Of a stretch of DNA of 64,000 nucleotides, positions 15,676-25,300 are shown one piece after another. The stretch lies in contig JAEWQB010000028.1 of NCBI GenBank assembly GCA_023460395.1, forward strand, positions 176,327 through 240,326. Reading direction: 5' to 3'. Each line of letters starts with the position of its first letter. Positions within the stretch are counted from its first letter, which is position 1. Source of the DNA: Pseudomonadota bacterium (GTDB lineage: Bacteria; Desulfobacterota; Desulfovibrionia; Desulfovibrionales; Desulfovibrionaceae). Under the pieces are notes generated by a model that had not been told where the DNA came from, made no database searches, and worked only from the letters and a program-made list of their open reading frames with translations. A program made the translations under genes and the position numbers.

Positions 15676-17439
15676 CTACCCCTGTGCCTGTTTACGCATT
15701 TCGCCAATCACGTCACGCAGTTCCGCAGCCATCTGCGCGATGCTGAGAATCCGTTCGCCGGAGCGTTCAATGCTGCCGGATGTTCTTATGGATATGTCAC
15801 TTACAGCCAGTGTGGCCTGATTGACCTCTTCACACGCGGCGGACTGCTGTTCCGCCGCCGTGGCGATGGAGCTTATCTGCACGGCGGTGTCGCCTACCAA
15901 ATGGGTGATGGTTTCCAGTGCGGAACCGGCTTCGTTGGTCAGATCATAGTTCCGGGAAACCGCGATTGCCACCTGTTCCATGGCTTGCACGTTCGCCGTG
16001 GCACCGGACTGAATACCCTTAATGGCATCGCCTACCTCGCGGGTGGCGCTCATGGTTTTTTCAGCCAGTTTGCGCACTTCGTCAGCCACCACCGCGAAAC
16101 CACGCCCGGCGTCTCCCGCGCGGGCCGCTTCAATAGCGGCGTTCAGAGCCAAAAGATTGGTCTGATCCGCGATATCGGAAATGACACTCATAATAGTGCC
16201 AATGCCCTCCACCCGCTGGCTTAATTCGCCAAGGGTGGATTGCAGCCCGCTGGTTTGGGTCCGCGCTTCGTCAGATACCTGTATGACCTGCCGGATAAGC
16301 GCCAGTCCGTTTTCCGCGTCCGCCTTCGCCTCTTCAGCGTTTCCGGCTGCCAGTGCCGCATTATGGGCCACGCCGCCAATGGTGGCTGTCATTTCCTCCA
16401 TGGCGGTGGCAGTTTCCTGCGCCCGAATCTTCTGGGACTCCGCATCGTCGGCGATGCCGGAAGCATCCTCTCGCAATCCTTCTGTCTCACTGTGTAAGTC
16501 GTCCACAATATCGGCAGACTGGGCTGCGGAGGCATTCATCATTTCCAGCAGAGTGGCAATGCGCTGACGTTCCGTTTCCGCCTGTTGCGTGGCTTCCTTC
16601 GCCTGCGCCGCCTGTTCCCCGGCAATACGGCTGTGCTCTTCCACCGTGGCCATACCCGTGCGCAGGCTTTGCACCATATGCGCCACGGAAGCGGCGGTTT
16701 CCCCAAGCTCTCCCCGGAATTTAGCAACGTCTATACTCCGGGAGTAGTCCCCGGCTGCGACAGCCACCGTGTATTGAGAAATTTCCACCAGCGGGCGCAA
16801 AATAGAGCGCTGCATCAGGGCGCACAGCACGGCGATGAGGAGAATAATGCCCCCCGAAAGCCCCATTACCGCCACTTTCAACGACGCTATGTCCGCGTGA
16901 AAGTCCGACACAGCATGATCGTATGCCACGTCCTTACGCTTCGTCAGTTCACCAAAATACTCACGGGACTGCATGGCAAGCGGGGTGGCGGACTGTCCGT
17001 AAGCCCCGTATTGCTTATACCTGTCCCCCACGGGAAGCGCCTGCATATTCTTCGCAAACCGCAATCCGTCCTGCACAAAGGCCAGCGCGGCCTTTTCTGC
17101 CTGCGCGACCAGCCGTTGTTCTTCGCCGGGTTCGGCACCTGCTTTCAGGATGACAAAATTTTCTTTAATACCCTGAATACGCTTTTCCAGCGAGGCAATA
17201 TCCTTTTCGATATTGCTTCCTAACATGATGTTACGCGTCAGCCTGCTTACGTAGTTAATGTCCCTATTGATGGCTGTTGTGGCTAACCTGCCGTCCAGTG
17301 CGGACTCCTTCATGCTGGTGAACCGGGTATCAAGCTCATTCAGCGTGATCACAGAAAGCCCAAGAATGCACAACAAGGATGCGATGCAGACCGCGATAAG
17401 TCCTCTGACTTTGCCTTTGATGGTGTATAGCCAACGCAA
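15676..17439 (-). CDS. Methyl-accepting chemotaxis protein
   Basis: This 587-residue inner-membrane chemoreceptor has TM1 at about 13-31, a periplasmic helical sensor to about 190, TM2 at about 191-211, a HAMP region (PLVEISQYTVAVAAGDYSRS), and a long cytoplasmic coiled coil. The hairpin tip is classical (DQTNLLALNAAIEAARAGDA, GRGFAVVADEVRKLAEKT). The start is a TTG at 17439, supported by GAGGAGG 7 bases upstream. A weak sigma-28-like element (TAAC, 14 bases, TCCGATAT at 17482-17457) lies before it but would leave a very short leader. The ligand is unknown. Confidence 0.92.
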   Translation of the reverse strand: MRWLYTIKGKVRGLIAVCIASLLCILGLSVITLNELDTRFTSMKESALDGRLATTAINRDINYVSRLTRNIMLGSNIEKDIASLEKRIQGIKENFVILKAGAEPGEEQRLVAQAEKAALAFVQDGLRFAKNMQALPVGDRYKQYGAYGQSATPLAMQSREYFGELTKRKDVAYDHAVSDFHADIASLKVAVMGLSGGIILLIAVLCALMQRSILRPLVEISQYTVAVAAGDYSRSIDVAKFRGELGETAASVAHMVQSLRTGMATVEEHSRIAGEQAAQAKEATQQAETERQRIATLLEMMNASAAQSADIVDDLHSETEGLREDASGIADDAESQKIRAQETATAMEEMTATIGGVAHNAALAAGNAEEAKADAENGLALIRQVIQVSDEARTQTSGLQSTLGELSQRVEGIGTIMSVISDIADQTNLLALNAAIEAARAGDAGRGFAVVADEVRKLAEKTMSATREVGDAIKGIQSGATANVQAMEQVAIAVSRNYDLTNEAGSALETITHLVGDTAVQISSIATAAEQQSAACEEVNQATLAVSDISIRTSGSIERSGERILSIAQMAAELRDVIGEMRKQAQG

Positions 17440-17930
17440 CAGACAACCTCCTCAAGATATCGGATCCAATAAACTCCTGTTAGCAACAGTAGCAATCCGC
17501 ATGCCAGATGATGCGCTTCCGCCACATTCCCCTTTCAGCCCCGCATTAGCGCCATTCTTTAGTTATAGGGCACGCTATTCCCCGCCAGCATTAGCCTTAT
17601 ACACGTCAACGCATGTTGTCACATGCTATCTTGAATTGGCACCCCCATTCGGCTCCGGCTTTTCCCCAAGTCCAAAAAGGCCCGCGCGGTACGCGAAAAG
17701 TAGGCGGGCCTCACCCAAGATTCAGAGATACTCCCCCGAAAAAATACGCTTACTTCGTTAGGGTACAAGGAAAAACACAGCCTTTTTCGACAAGAATTTC
17801 CCCACGCTACGGAAATCCAGAGTAAAACGGTCTTAAAAACTGCCTTTGCCGCCCTTCCCCATGGCCTTTCGCGGTGTTATATGCTGTTAGTGCGTCTGCA
17901 CGTGACCAGTTCTTATCGGAGGTTCGACTC
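17440..17930. other. Divergent intergenic region before the nif/cys cluster
   Basis: About 490 bases between the chemoreceptor and nifU. It holds a hairpin with a minus-strand T tract (17671-17711) but no gene on that strand to account for it. The 200 bases before nifU carry its promoter, which I cannot place with confidence. Confidence 0.5.
17671..17711 (-). terminator. Minus-strand terminator-like hairpin without an assigned gene
   Basis: AGGCCCGC (17678-17685) pairs with GCGGGCCT (17704-17711), with a nested CGCG-GTA-CGCG stem (17685-17695). Read on the minus strand the stem is followed by CTTTTTGG. Any transcript it ends must start between about 17712 and 17930, which would make it a short RNA. 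Confidence 0.45.
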
Positions 17931-18773
17931 ATGTGGGAATATACGGACAAGGTACGCGAGCACTTTTTGAACCCCAGAAACGTTGGTGAAATAGAAGACG
18001 CCAACGCAGTGGGAGAGGTGGGCAGTCTGGCCTGTGGCGACGCCCTTAAGCTCTTTTTGAAGATCGACAAAGACGAACGCATCGTCGAAGCGAAGTTTCA
18101 GACCTTCGGTTGCGCCAGCGCCATTGCTTCTTCCTCCGCGCTTACAGAAATGCTCAAAGGCAAAACTGTTGCCGAAGCGGAAAAAATTACCAACAAAGAT
18201 ATCGCCGAATTTTTGGGCGGACTGCCCAAAGAAAAAATGCACTGTTCCGTCATGGGACAAGAAGCGCTGGAAGCCGCCATCAAAGGCTGGCGCGGCGAAA
18301 CCGTGGAGCAGCACGAGCATGAAGGCGAGCTCGTCTGCAAATGCTTTGGCGTGACGGACGAACAGATATTGCGTGCCGTGCGCGAAAACAACCTGACCAC
18401 GGTGGAAGAAGTAACCCACTTCACCAAAGCTGGCGGGGGGTGTGGCGACTGCCTCGGCAAAATCCAGAAGTTGGTTGATCAGGCTCTGGGCAAGGAAGCT
18501 GCCTGCGAAGTGCCGGAAACCAAAAAGCCACTGACAAATGTTCAGCGCATGCAACTGGTGGTAAAAACACTGGATGAAGATATTCGCCCCAACCTGCAAA
18601 AGGACGGCGGCGATATTGAGCTTGTGGACATAGACGGGCATACCGTCACAGTGGCCTTACGGGGCATGTGCACCAGTTGTCCCTCCAGCCAGCTAACGCT
18701 CAAGGGCTTTGTGGAAACCACGTTGCGTGAACACGTGGAGCCGGAAATTACCGTTGTGGAGGTGGGAGCATGA
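17931..18773 (+). CDS. nifU: NifU-type Fe-S cluster scaffold (IscU + BFD + Nfu domains)
   Basis: This 280-residue modular scaffold assembles Fe-S clusters from sulfur supplied by NifS. Residues 1-125 are IscU-like, with ligand cysteines in SLACGDA, FGCASA and MHCSVMG. Residues about 133-190 are a BFD-like [2Fe-2S] domain (CKCFGVT, GGGCGDC). Residues about 205-280 are an Nfu domain with CTSC. The ATG at 17931 follows ATCGGAGGTTCGACTC. It overlaps nifS by 4 bases (ATGA). Such full-length NifU proteins serve general Fe-S synthesis in many sulfate reducers; no nitrogenase genes are near. Confidence 0.94.
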   Translation: MWEYTDKVREHFLNPRNVGEIEDANAVGEVGSLACGDALKLFLKIDKDERIVEAKFQTFGCASAIASSSALTEMLKGKTVAEAEKITNKDIAEFLGGLPKEKMHCSVMGQEALEAAIKGWRGETVEQHEHEGELVCKCFGVTDEQILRAVRENNLTTVEEVTHFTKAGGGCGDCLGKIQKLVDQALGKEAACEVPETKKPLTNVQRMQLVVKTLDEDIRPNLQKDGGDIELVDIDGHTVTVALRGMCTSCPSSQLTLKGFVETTLREHVEPEITVVEVGA

Positions 18774-19966
18774 AAACCGTCTATATGGACAACAACGCCA
18801 CCTCGCAGGTAGATCCGGCAGTGCTGGAAGCCATGATGCCCTTCCTTACCGACCTCTACGGCAACCCGTCCAGCATGCACCGGTTCGGCGGGCAGGTGGG
18901 CAGACACGTAGCCGAAGCACGCGAACGCGTGGCGAACGCGCTGGGTGCGCAGCCGGAGGAAATTCTTTTCACCTCCTGCGGATCGGAAAGCGATAACACG
19001 GCAATCTGGTCCGCCTTGCAGTCGCAGCCGGAAAAAAAGCACCTCATCACTACCCGTGTGGAGCATCCCGCAGTGCTCACCGTGGTCCAGCATCTGGAAA
19101 AACGGGGGTACGAGGCCACCTACCTGAATGTGGACACCAAGGGGCGCCTTGATCTGGACGAACTGCGCGAGGCCATCCGCCGCGATACCGCGCTGGTTTC
19201 CATCATGACCGCCAATAACGAAACCGGCGTTATTTTCCCCTTGGACGAAATCGCCGCCATTGTAAAAGAACGAGGCGTGCAGTTGCACACCGATGCGGTG
19301 CAGGCCGTGGGAAAAATTCCCCTGAACATGGCGACTCTGCCCGTGGATTTTCTTTCTCTCTCCGGGCACAAATTGCATGCGCCCAAGGGTGTGGGTGCGC
19401 TTTTCGTGCGCAAGGGCACACCGTTCCGCCCCTTCCTTCGCGGGGGACATCAGGAACGCGGGCGCCGTGCCGGAACCGAAAACACCGCCTCGCTGGTAGC
19501 GCTGGGCAAAGCCTGCCAGCTCGCTACCGACAACATGGAAGAGGAACGCACTCGCGTAAAAGCACTGCGTGACCGGCTGGAAACGGGCCTCCTAGCTGCT
19601 GTCCCGGATTCCATGATCAACGGAGACACGGTGAACCGCCTGCCCAACACCACCTCCGTGGCGTTTAAGTATGTGGAAGGCGAGGCCATTCTGCTGCTTA
19701 TGGACGGGCATGGCATTTGCGCCAGTTCGGGATCTGCCTGCACGTCCGGCAGCCTTGAACCGTCACACGTGCTGCGCGCCATGGGGGTACCCTTCACCTA
19801 TGCGCACGGTTCCATCCGCTTCAGCCTCAGCCGTTTCAACACCGATGCTGACGTGGATTTGGTTCTGCGCGAACTCCCCCCCATTATTACGCGGCTCCGT
19901 GAAATTTCACCCTTCCGGGAAGGGCAGGAGCCTACCGCGTGCAGCACAGCGGCCCGTAGCTGCTAG
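18770..19966 (+). CDS. nifS: Cysteine desulfurase, NifS type
   Basis: This PLP enzyme takes sulfur from cysteine, leaving alanine, and passes the persulfide to NifU. It has 398 residues. The PLP lysine is in SLSGHKLHAPKGVGALF, the sulfur-carrying Cys in the loop SSGSACTSGSLEPSHVL, and the N-terminus MKTVYMDNNATSQVDPAVLE is typical. Its start overlaps the nifU stop. The short Cys-containing tail (PTACSTAARSC) is a small extra. cysK follows after a hairpin-rich 213-base gap. Confidence 0.95.
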   Translation: MKTVYMDNNATSQVDPAVLEAMMPFLTDLYGNPSSMHRFGGQVGRHVAEARERVANALGAQPEEILFTSCGSESDNTAIWSALQSQPEKKHLITTRVEHPAVLTVVQHLEKRGYEATYLNVDTKGRLDLDELREAIRRDTALVSIMTANNETGVIFPLDEIAAIVKERGVQLHTDAVQAVGKIPLNMATLPVDFLSLSGHKLHAPKGVGALFVRKGTPFRPFLRGGHQERGRRAGTENTASLVALGKACQLATDNMEEERTRVKALRDRLETGLLAAVPDSMINGDTVNRLPNTTSVAFKYVEGEAILLLMDGHGICASSGSACTSGSLEPSHVLRAMGVPFTYAHGSIRFSLSRFNTDADVDLVLRELPPIITRLREISPFREGQEPTACSTAARSC

Positions 19967-19991
19967 GCTAGCAAACGACAACACCATTTCG

Positions 19992-20038
19992 CCTCCGGCG
20001 GCCGGGGGAAACTCTCCGGTCGCCGGAGGTATACTTTT
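19992..20038 (+). terminator. Terminator/attenuator hairpin between nifS and cysK
   Basis: CCTCCGGCGGCCGG (19992-20005) pairs with CCGGTCGCCGGAGG (20016-20029) with one G-T pair, loop of 10 bases, followed by TATACTTTTCTTT. It would separate nifUS from cysKE expression at least in part. Confidence 0.75.
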
Positions 20039-20131
20039 CTTTAACCGAAACATCGCGTATTCTAAAGAAGGCCGCACAGTTCCGTGCGCTGAACACTGCC
20101 CGTCCACGAACGGCATCGGTATCTCCGGTAT

Positions 20132-20149
20132 CGGAATCCCCGGATTCCG
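20132..20149. promoter_or_regulatory. Palindrome upstream of cysK, possible operator
   Basis: CGGAATCC-CC-GGATTCCG is an 8-bp perfect inverted repeat 30 bases before the cysK start. The preceding bases 20111-20133 repeat CGGTATC-like units. It could be an operator or a leader hairpin. Confidence 0.35.
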
Positions 20150-20179
20150 GTCCCAAACGCCAACGAAAAGGAGTTGGTC

Positions 20180-21112
20180 ATGAACATTGCGCAATCCATG
20201 CTCGACCTTATTGGTGGCACCCCCATGGTGCGGCTGAACCGATTGGCCGAAGGCTGTCAGGCCGACGTGATCGCGAAACTGGAATATTTCAATCCGTGCA
20301 GTTCGGTAAAAGACCGTATTGGTCTTAATATGATCGAGACGGCGGAAAAAGAAGGGCGCATTACCCCTGATACGCTTATTGTGGAACCCACCAGCGGCAA
20401 CACGGGCCTTGGGCTGGCATTTACCTGCGCGGTAAAGGGGTACCGTCTGGTGCTGACCATGCCGGAATCCATGAGCGAAGAACGCAAGGGACTTTTACGC
20501 GGCTTCGGGGCCACGCTGGTGCTCACCCCGGCAGCGGCGGGCATGCGCGGAGCCATTGAAGAGGCACATCGCATTCTCAGCCGCACCCCCAATGCGTTTA
20601 TGCCCCAGCAATTTGAAAATCCGGCTAACCCGGAAATTCACCGCCGCACCACCGCCGAGGAAATCTGGCGCGACACCGACGGCACCGTGGACATCTTTGT
20701 CTCCGGCGTAGGCACGGGGGGTACTATCACCGGAGTGGGTTCCCGGCTGAAAGAACATAAACCCGCAGTGCAGTGCATTGCCGTGGAGCCAGACGCCTCT
20801 CCCGTACTTTCCGGGGGGGAACCGGGTCCGCACGCCATTCAGGGCATTGGCGCGGGCTTTGTGCCCCGCGTGCTGGACACTAGTGTCTACGATGAAGTGA
20901 TACGCGTGACCAACGACCAAGCAATGGACACCGCACGCCGCCTGCTACAGGAAGAAGGCATTCTTTGCGGCATTTCCTCCGGGGCAAACGCCTATGCCGC
21001 GATTGAGGCCGCTAAACGTCCTGAAAACAAAGGAAAGTGCATTGTGTTTATCGTCTGCGACACGGGCGAACGCTACCTTTCCACCCCGCTATTCACCGCG
21101 CATCCCGCCTGA
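20180..21112 (+). CDS. cysK: Cysteine synthase (O-acetylserine sulfhydrylase)
   Basis: This PLP enzyme makes cysteine from O-acetylserine and sulfide. The PLP lysine sits in PCSSVKDRIG (residues about 37-46), the substrate loop is PTSGNTG, and the phosphate-binding loop is GVGTGGTITGVG. It has 310 residues, the usual CysK length. AAAAGGAG precedes the ATG at 20180; a TTG two codons earlier is unlikely. The CysE gene follows 35 bases later, so both steps from serine to cysteine are encoded beside the desulfurase that uses the product. Confidence 0.95.
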   Translation: MNIAQSMLDLIGGTPMVRLNRLAEGCQADVIAKLEYFNPCSSVKDRIGLNMIETAEKEGRITPDTLIVEPTSGNTGLGLAFTCAVKGYRLVLTMPESMSEERKGLLRGFGATLVLTPAAAGMRGAIEEAHRILSRTPNAFMPQQFENPANPEIHRRTTAEEIWRDTDGTVDIFVSGVGTGGTITGVGSRLKEHKPAVQCIAVEPDASPVLSGGEPGPHAIQGIGAGFVPRVLDTSVYDEVIRVTNDQAMDTARRLLQEEGILCGISSGANAYAAIEAAKRPENKGKCIVFIVCDTGERYLSTPLFTAHPA

Positions 21113-21147
21113 TAGCCCATAGAACCGACAATAAGGTCTGCCATATT

Positions 21148-22104
21148 ATGACAAAGCCGCTTTTCGCCCCCGAAGAACTTCAGGGCATGCCGGAACTGGA
21201 ACGCGTTGTGGACCGCCTCTGCGCTCCAGAATCCTATGAGGCTGTCTACCACAGCTCTCTGCACGGTGCCCCCATGCCCTCGGTGGAAACCCTTTCTGAA
21301 ATTATGGAACGCCTAAAGGCCGCCCTGTTCCCCGGCTATTACGGCCCGGCACAGGTAAAAATGCGTTCCATGCGGTATCATCTCGCCGCCAATTTAGACT
21401 CTGTATACCGCATGCTCGCCGAGCAGATACGCCGGGGAGGATGTTTCATCTGCGCGGAATTTGCCCATGAGTGCGGTCATTGCGAAAGCCACTCCAAAGA
21501 ACTGGCCATGGCGTTTTTGCAACGGCTTCCAGAAATACGCCACCTGCTCAGTACCGATGTGCGGGCCGCATTTGAGGGCGATCCCGCCGCGAAAAGTCCC
21601 GGCGAGACTATCTTCTGCTACCCCTCTATTATGGCTATGATTCACCACCGTATCGCGCATGCGCTGTATCGGCTTGATGTACCCATTATCCCGCGCATTA
21701 TCAGCGAGATGGCTCATTCCGCCACGGGCATAGACATACACCCCGGCGCACAGATAGGGGAAGAATTCTTCATTGATCACGGAACCGGTGTGGTTATCGG
21801 CGAAACGTGCGTCATAGGCCGCGCCTGTCAGTTGTATCAGGGCGTGACGCTAGGAGCGCTTTCCTTCCCCAAAGATACGGACGGCAAACTGGTCAAAGGC
21901 ATCGCCCGCCACCCCATTTTGGAAGATACCGTGCGCGTCTACGCGGGGGCTACCGTGCTGGGACGCATCACTATCGGCACCGGTTCCATTATCGGCGGCA
22001 ACGTGTGGGTCACGCATGACGTGCCTGCCGGTTCAAAGCTCACGCAATCCCGCGCTTCCGAGGCTGGCTCCAAAGACAAGCTCATCGCTAACGGCGGCAA
22101 ATAA
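21148..22104 (+). CDS. cysE: Serine O-acetyltransferase
   Basis: This enzyme acetylates serine with acetyl-CoA to give the CysK substrate. It has 318 residues. Residues about 1-185 are an alpha-helical N-terminal domain. After that comes the left-handed beta-helix of hexapeptide repeats (GIDIHPGAQIGEEFFIDHGT, VIGETCVIGRACQLYQGVTL), including the catalytic His in the FIDHGTG motif. The ATG at 21148 starts 35 bases after cysK; the ribosome site is weak (AAGG at 21133-21136). The end IANGGK lacks the C-terminal Ile seen in CysE proteins that dock into CysK. Confidence 0.93.
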   Translation: MTKPLFAPEELQGMPELERVVDRLCAPESYEAVYHSSLHGAPMPSVETLSEIMERLKAALFPGYYGPAQVKMRSMRYHLAANLDSVYRMLAEQIRRGGCFICAEFAHECGHCESHSKELAMAFLQRLPEIRHLLSTDVRAAFEGDPAAKSPGETIFCYPSIMAMIHHRIAHALYRLDVPIIPRIISEMAHSATGIDIHPGAQIGEEFFIDHGTGVVIGETCVIGRACQLYQGVTLGALSFPKDTDGKLVKGIARHPILEDTVRVYAGATVLGRITIGTGSIIGGNVWVTHDVPAGSKLTQSRASEAGSKDKLIANGGK

Positions 22105-22324
22105 CCGCGCTGGCGAAGTGTTCGTGTTTTCTATGCGGGGGAGAACCGTCCCACCCGGACGGACTCCCTCGCTTTTTCCGTTTTTCCCACTCTCCCCCCT
22201 TCTTTTCCTTTGACAAATGCTATCGGACGCTAGCCAGATTTTTCCTTATGCGATATGTTGGAGAGTATAGGGGACACGTCACATACGGCTCCCCACCGAC
22301 AGGCAACGCAGAAGGAGCGAACAT

Positions 22325-25300
22325 ATGACGGGGTTGAAAAACCGCTTCTCACAGTTCGGAAAACGGACACGAATCATTCTCTACACCCTTGTGACGGTGT
22401 TCGTTCTCTACACACTGGCGGGGTTTTTCGTGGCTGGTCCTGTACTCCGGTCCGTGCTGTCCAGCCAGTTGACGACGGCCCTGCACCGCAACGCCACGGT
22501 GGAATCCGTCCGCATAAACCCGCTTACCCTGCGTGCGCAAATATACAACCTCGCGGTAAGCAAGAAAGAGGGCACGGGCAATCTGCTTGCTTTCTCGCTG
22601 CTGGACACACGGCTCAGTGTCTTGTCCGTGTTTAAATTCGCCCCGCTGCTTGCCTATCTCCATCTTGAGGAACCTCAGGTGGATGTGCAGTTTATGGGAC
22701 ACAATACCTTTTCCTTTTCCGACATCCTTCCCGCGGACGAACCAGCCCCAACGGGCGATACACAGCCAGCGGATGCCCCAACCTTCCCCTTCCGGGTGGA
22801 AAACCTACGCATTGTCAACGGCACCGTGGTATTTCGGGATGATCCGCATAAGACGGTACACACCGTCAGCGAGATACATCTCTCTGTTCCGCTGACCTCC
22901 AGCCTGCATGAAAACTCGCAGGACTTTGTGGAACCGGCGCTCTCCGCGCGGGTAAACGGACAGCCCATTGAGTTGAAAGGGAAAACAAAACTTTTCGACA
23001 AAACACTGGCCACGGAGTTTGTCTTTGAAACCGCAGGGATGGATCTCGCACAGTACTGGCAGTACGTGCCTGTTAAAACCCCGCTGAAACTCACATCCGC
23101 TCTGCTTGACGCACGCATGAGCATCCTTTTTATGCGGCCTGAGGGCGAAGGCACCCAGATACAGGTAATGGGGGAGGCGACTCTCGCGGACGTCGCGGCT
23201 TCCGCGCCCGCCCAGCCGGCGGTGTTCGGCTTCCAGCGGCTGCACGTGCGTCTGGACAAATATTCGCTCGCCGAAAACACCCTTTCGCTGGGCACTGTGG
23301 AGTTGGATGCGCCGCACGTGCGCGTTGTGCGCGATGAAAAAGGCGTTATCAACTGGATGCGCTATTTGCCCTCCCAGTCAGACACTGCGGAAAGCGACCA
23401 AGAGAATTCTTCCACACCGCTAATTTTGGATATCGCGCATTTTTCCCTACGCGCGGGACGGGTGGAATGGCACGACTCCGCCGTGCCGGGCGGCTTTGCC
23501 CGCCAGATTCGCCCAATTTCGCTGACAGCGAACGCACTTTCCACCCGTTCCGGTCAGCGGGGCACACTGTCATTGGAAATAGGTGGTCACAAGGCCACGT
23601 CCGGCACCCCCACCTTGGGAGGAACTGTCGCCGTGCGCGGTAGCGTGGTCATCGCTCCTCTAGCGGCGGACGTTACCATACGGCTAGCCGGATTATCCTT
23701 ACCGGAAGTCTCGCCATACGCCCGTCCCCTCCTGCCACTGGAAGTAGACTCCGGGATACTGGGTGCGCAGTTGCGCGTTGTCGCCGCACAGGAATCGGCA
23801 GCACTGCCCGCGCTTGCGGCTCCACCCGCCGCCACGCATTCGCCCTCCGCAATACCCGGCACAGCCAATGCCACTGCGGAAGCGCAGGCTAGTGTTCCGC
23901 AGCAGGCGGTCCAGCCGCTTCCGGCCTCGCTCGCCGTGCCGCAGCACGAAGGACCGCATATTCACGTGCTGGACGCGTCCTTTACGCTGGACGATCTTGC
24001 CCTGCGGAAGCCCCAGAACAAATTCCCCAGTGTTGCCGTCGGAAGCCTGCAAATTAAAGGCGGGCAGGCCGACCTGCAAGCATACACGGCAGATGTGGCT
24101 TCACTGCTCTTACGCGAACCACGGATAAGTCTTGTCCGCACACGTTCCGGGCTTGATCTCGTCACCCTGTTCTCCCGTACAGAAGATACCAACGCGGCAG
24201 CGGACAACGCGGTGGCTCCAGACCAGCCCGGCAGTAGCGAAGACGGTAAGGCCGATGCCGCGCCCCCGGCGTGGAATGCCGGAATACGGGAACTGCACAT
24301 TGAAGATGGTCGGTTCATCTTCACAGACCGCACCCTTTCCGAACCGGGCAGACTTGTGCTTTCCGACATGCGCCTTGCGGTACGCGGGCTTTCCACCGAC
24401 CTCAGCGCGGAACTTCCCGTGCAGTATTCCTCGTTAGTCAGCGGCGGTCGCCGGTCACAAGCCAAACCGGGGCGATTCTCGGTGGATGCGACCGTACGCG
24501 TGAAGCCCCTTACGATTACAGCGGACATCCAGCACGACAAAGTGCCCCTCGTAGTGGCTGATGCCTACCTAGCGGAGTACACAGGCCTGCTGCTGGCGGA
24601 TGGCGCACTCTCCTCTTCCATCCATGCCCGGCTGACAGCCCCGGAAGATTCCCCGGAGGACCTACAGTACGATTCCAAAGGCACGTTGCGTATTGACGAC
24701 CTTTCCCTCAAATCCGCCACGGATTCTTCCTCTGTGGCGGGATTCTCCCAACTGGAAATACGCAACTATGACGTATCAAAAGAGCGTTCCCGTCTGCATG
24801 TGGACGAGGTGGTGCTCACAGGTCTCTCTGTGGACGCGGGCATTAGCGAAAAAGGCGCATTGAACATAACGGAACTGCTGCGCCCGGCAGGTGCCCCCGC
24901 AAAAGGAGACACACCACGGGAAGTCAAGGCTCAGGAAATTGAAGACGACACGGCACCCTATCGTTCTGTCCTCCCCTTTGCCGAAGCGAGCATCGGCCTT
25001 GTGCGGGTGGAGGATGGCAGACTTCAATTTACCGACCATAGCGTGCAACCCACGTTTTCCGCCTCCGTATCCAATTTAAACGCGCGGCTGGAAACGCTTT
25101 CTCTGGACCCGGCTGCCCGGCCTGCCCTGAACGTGACAGCCAAGCTGGAAGGCCAGCCTCTTTCGCTTTCCGGCACGGCGAACCCGCTCATCGTTCCCAT
25201 ATTCTCGGATTTAGTGTTCTCCGCCAACGGGTTGGAGCTGGTTCCGGTTTCCCCTTACGCCATGCGCAGTCTGGCCTATCCCATAGAGCGAGGCCGTTTG

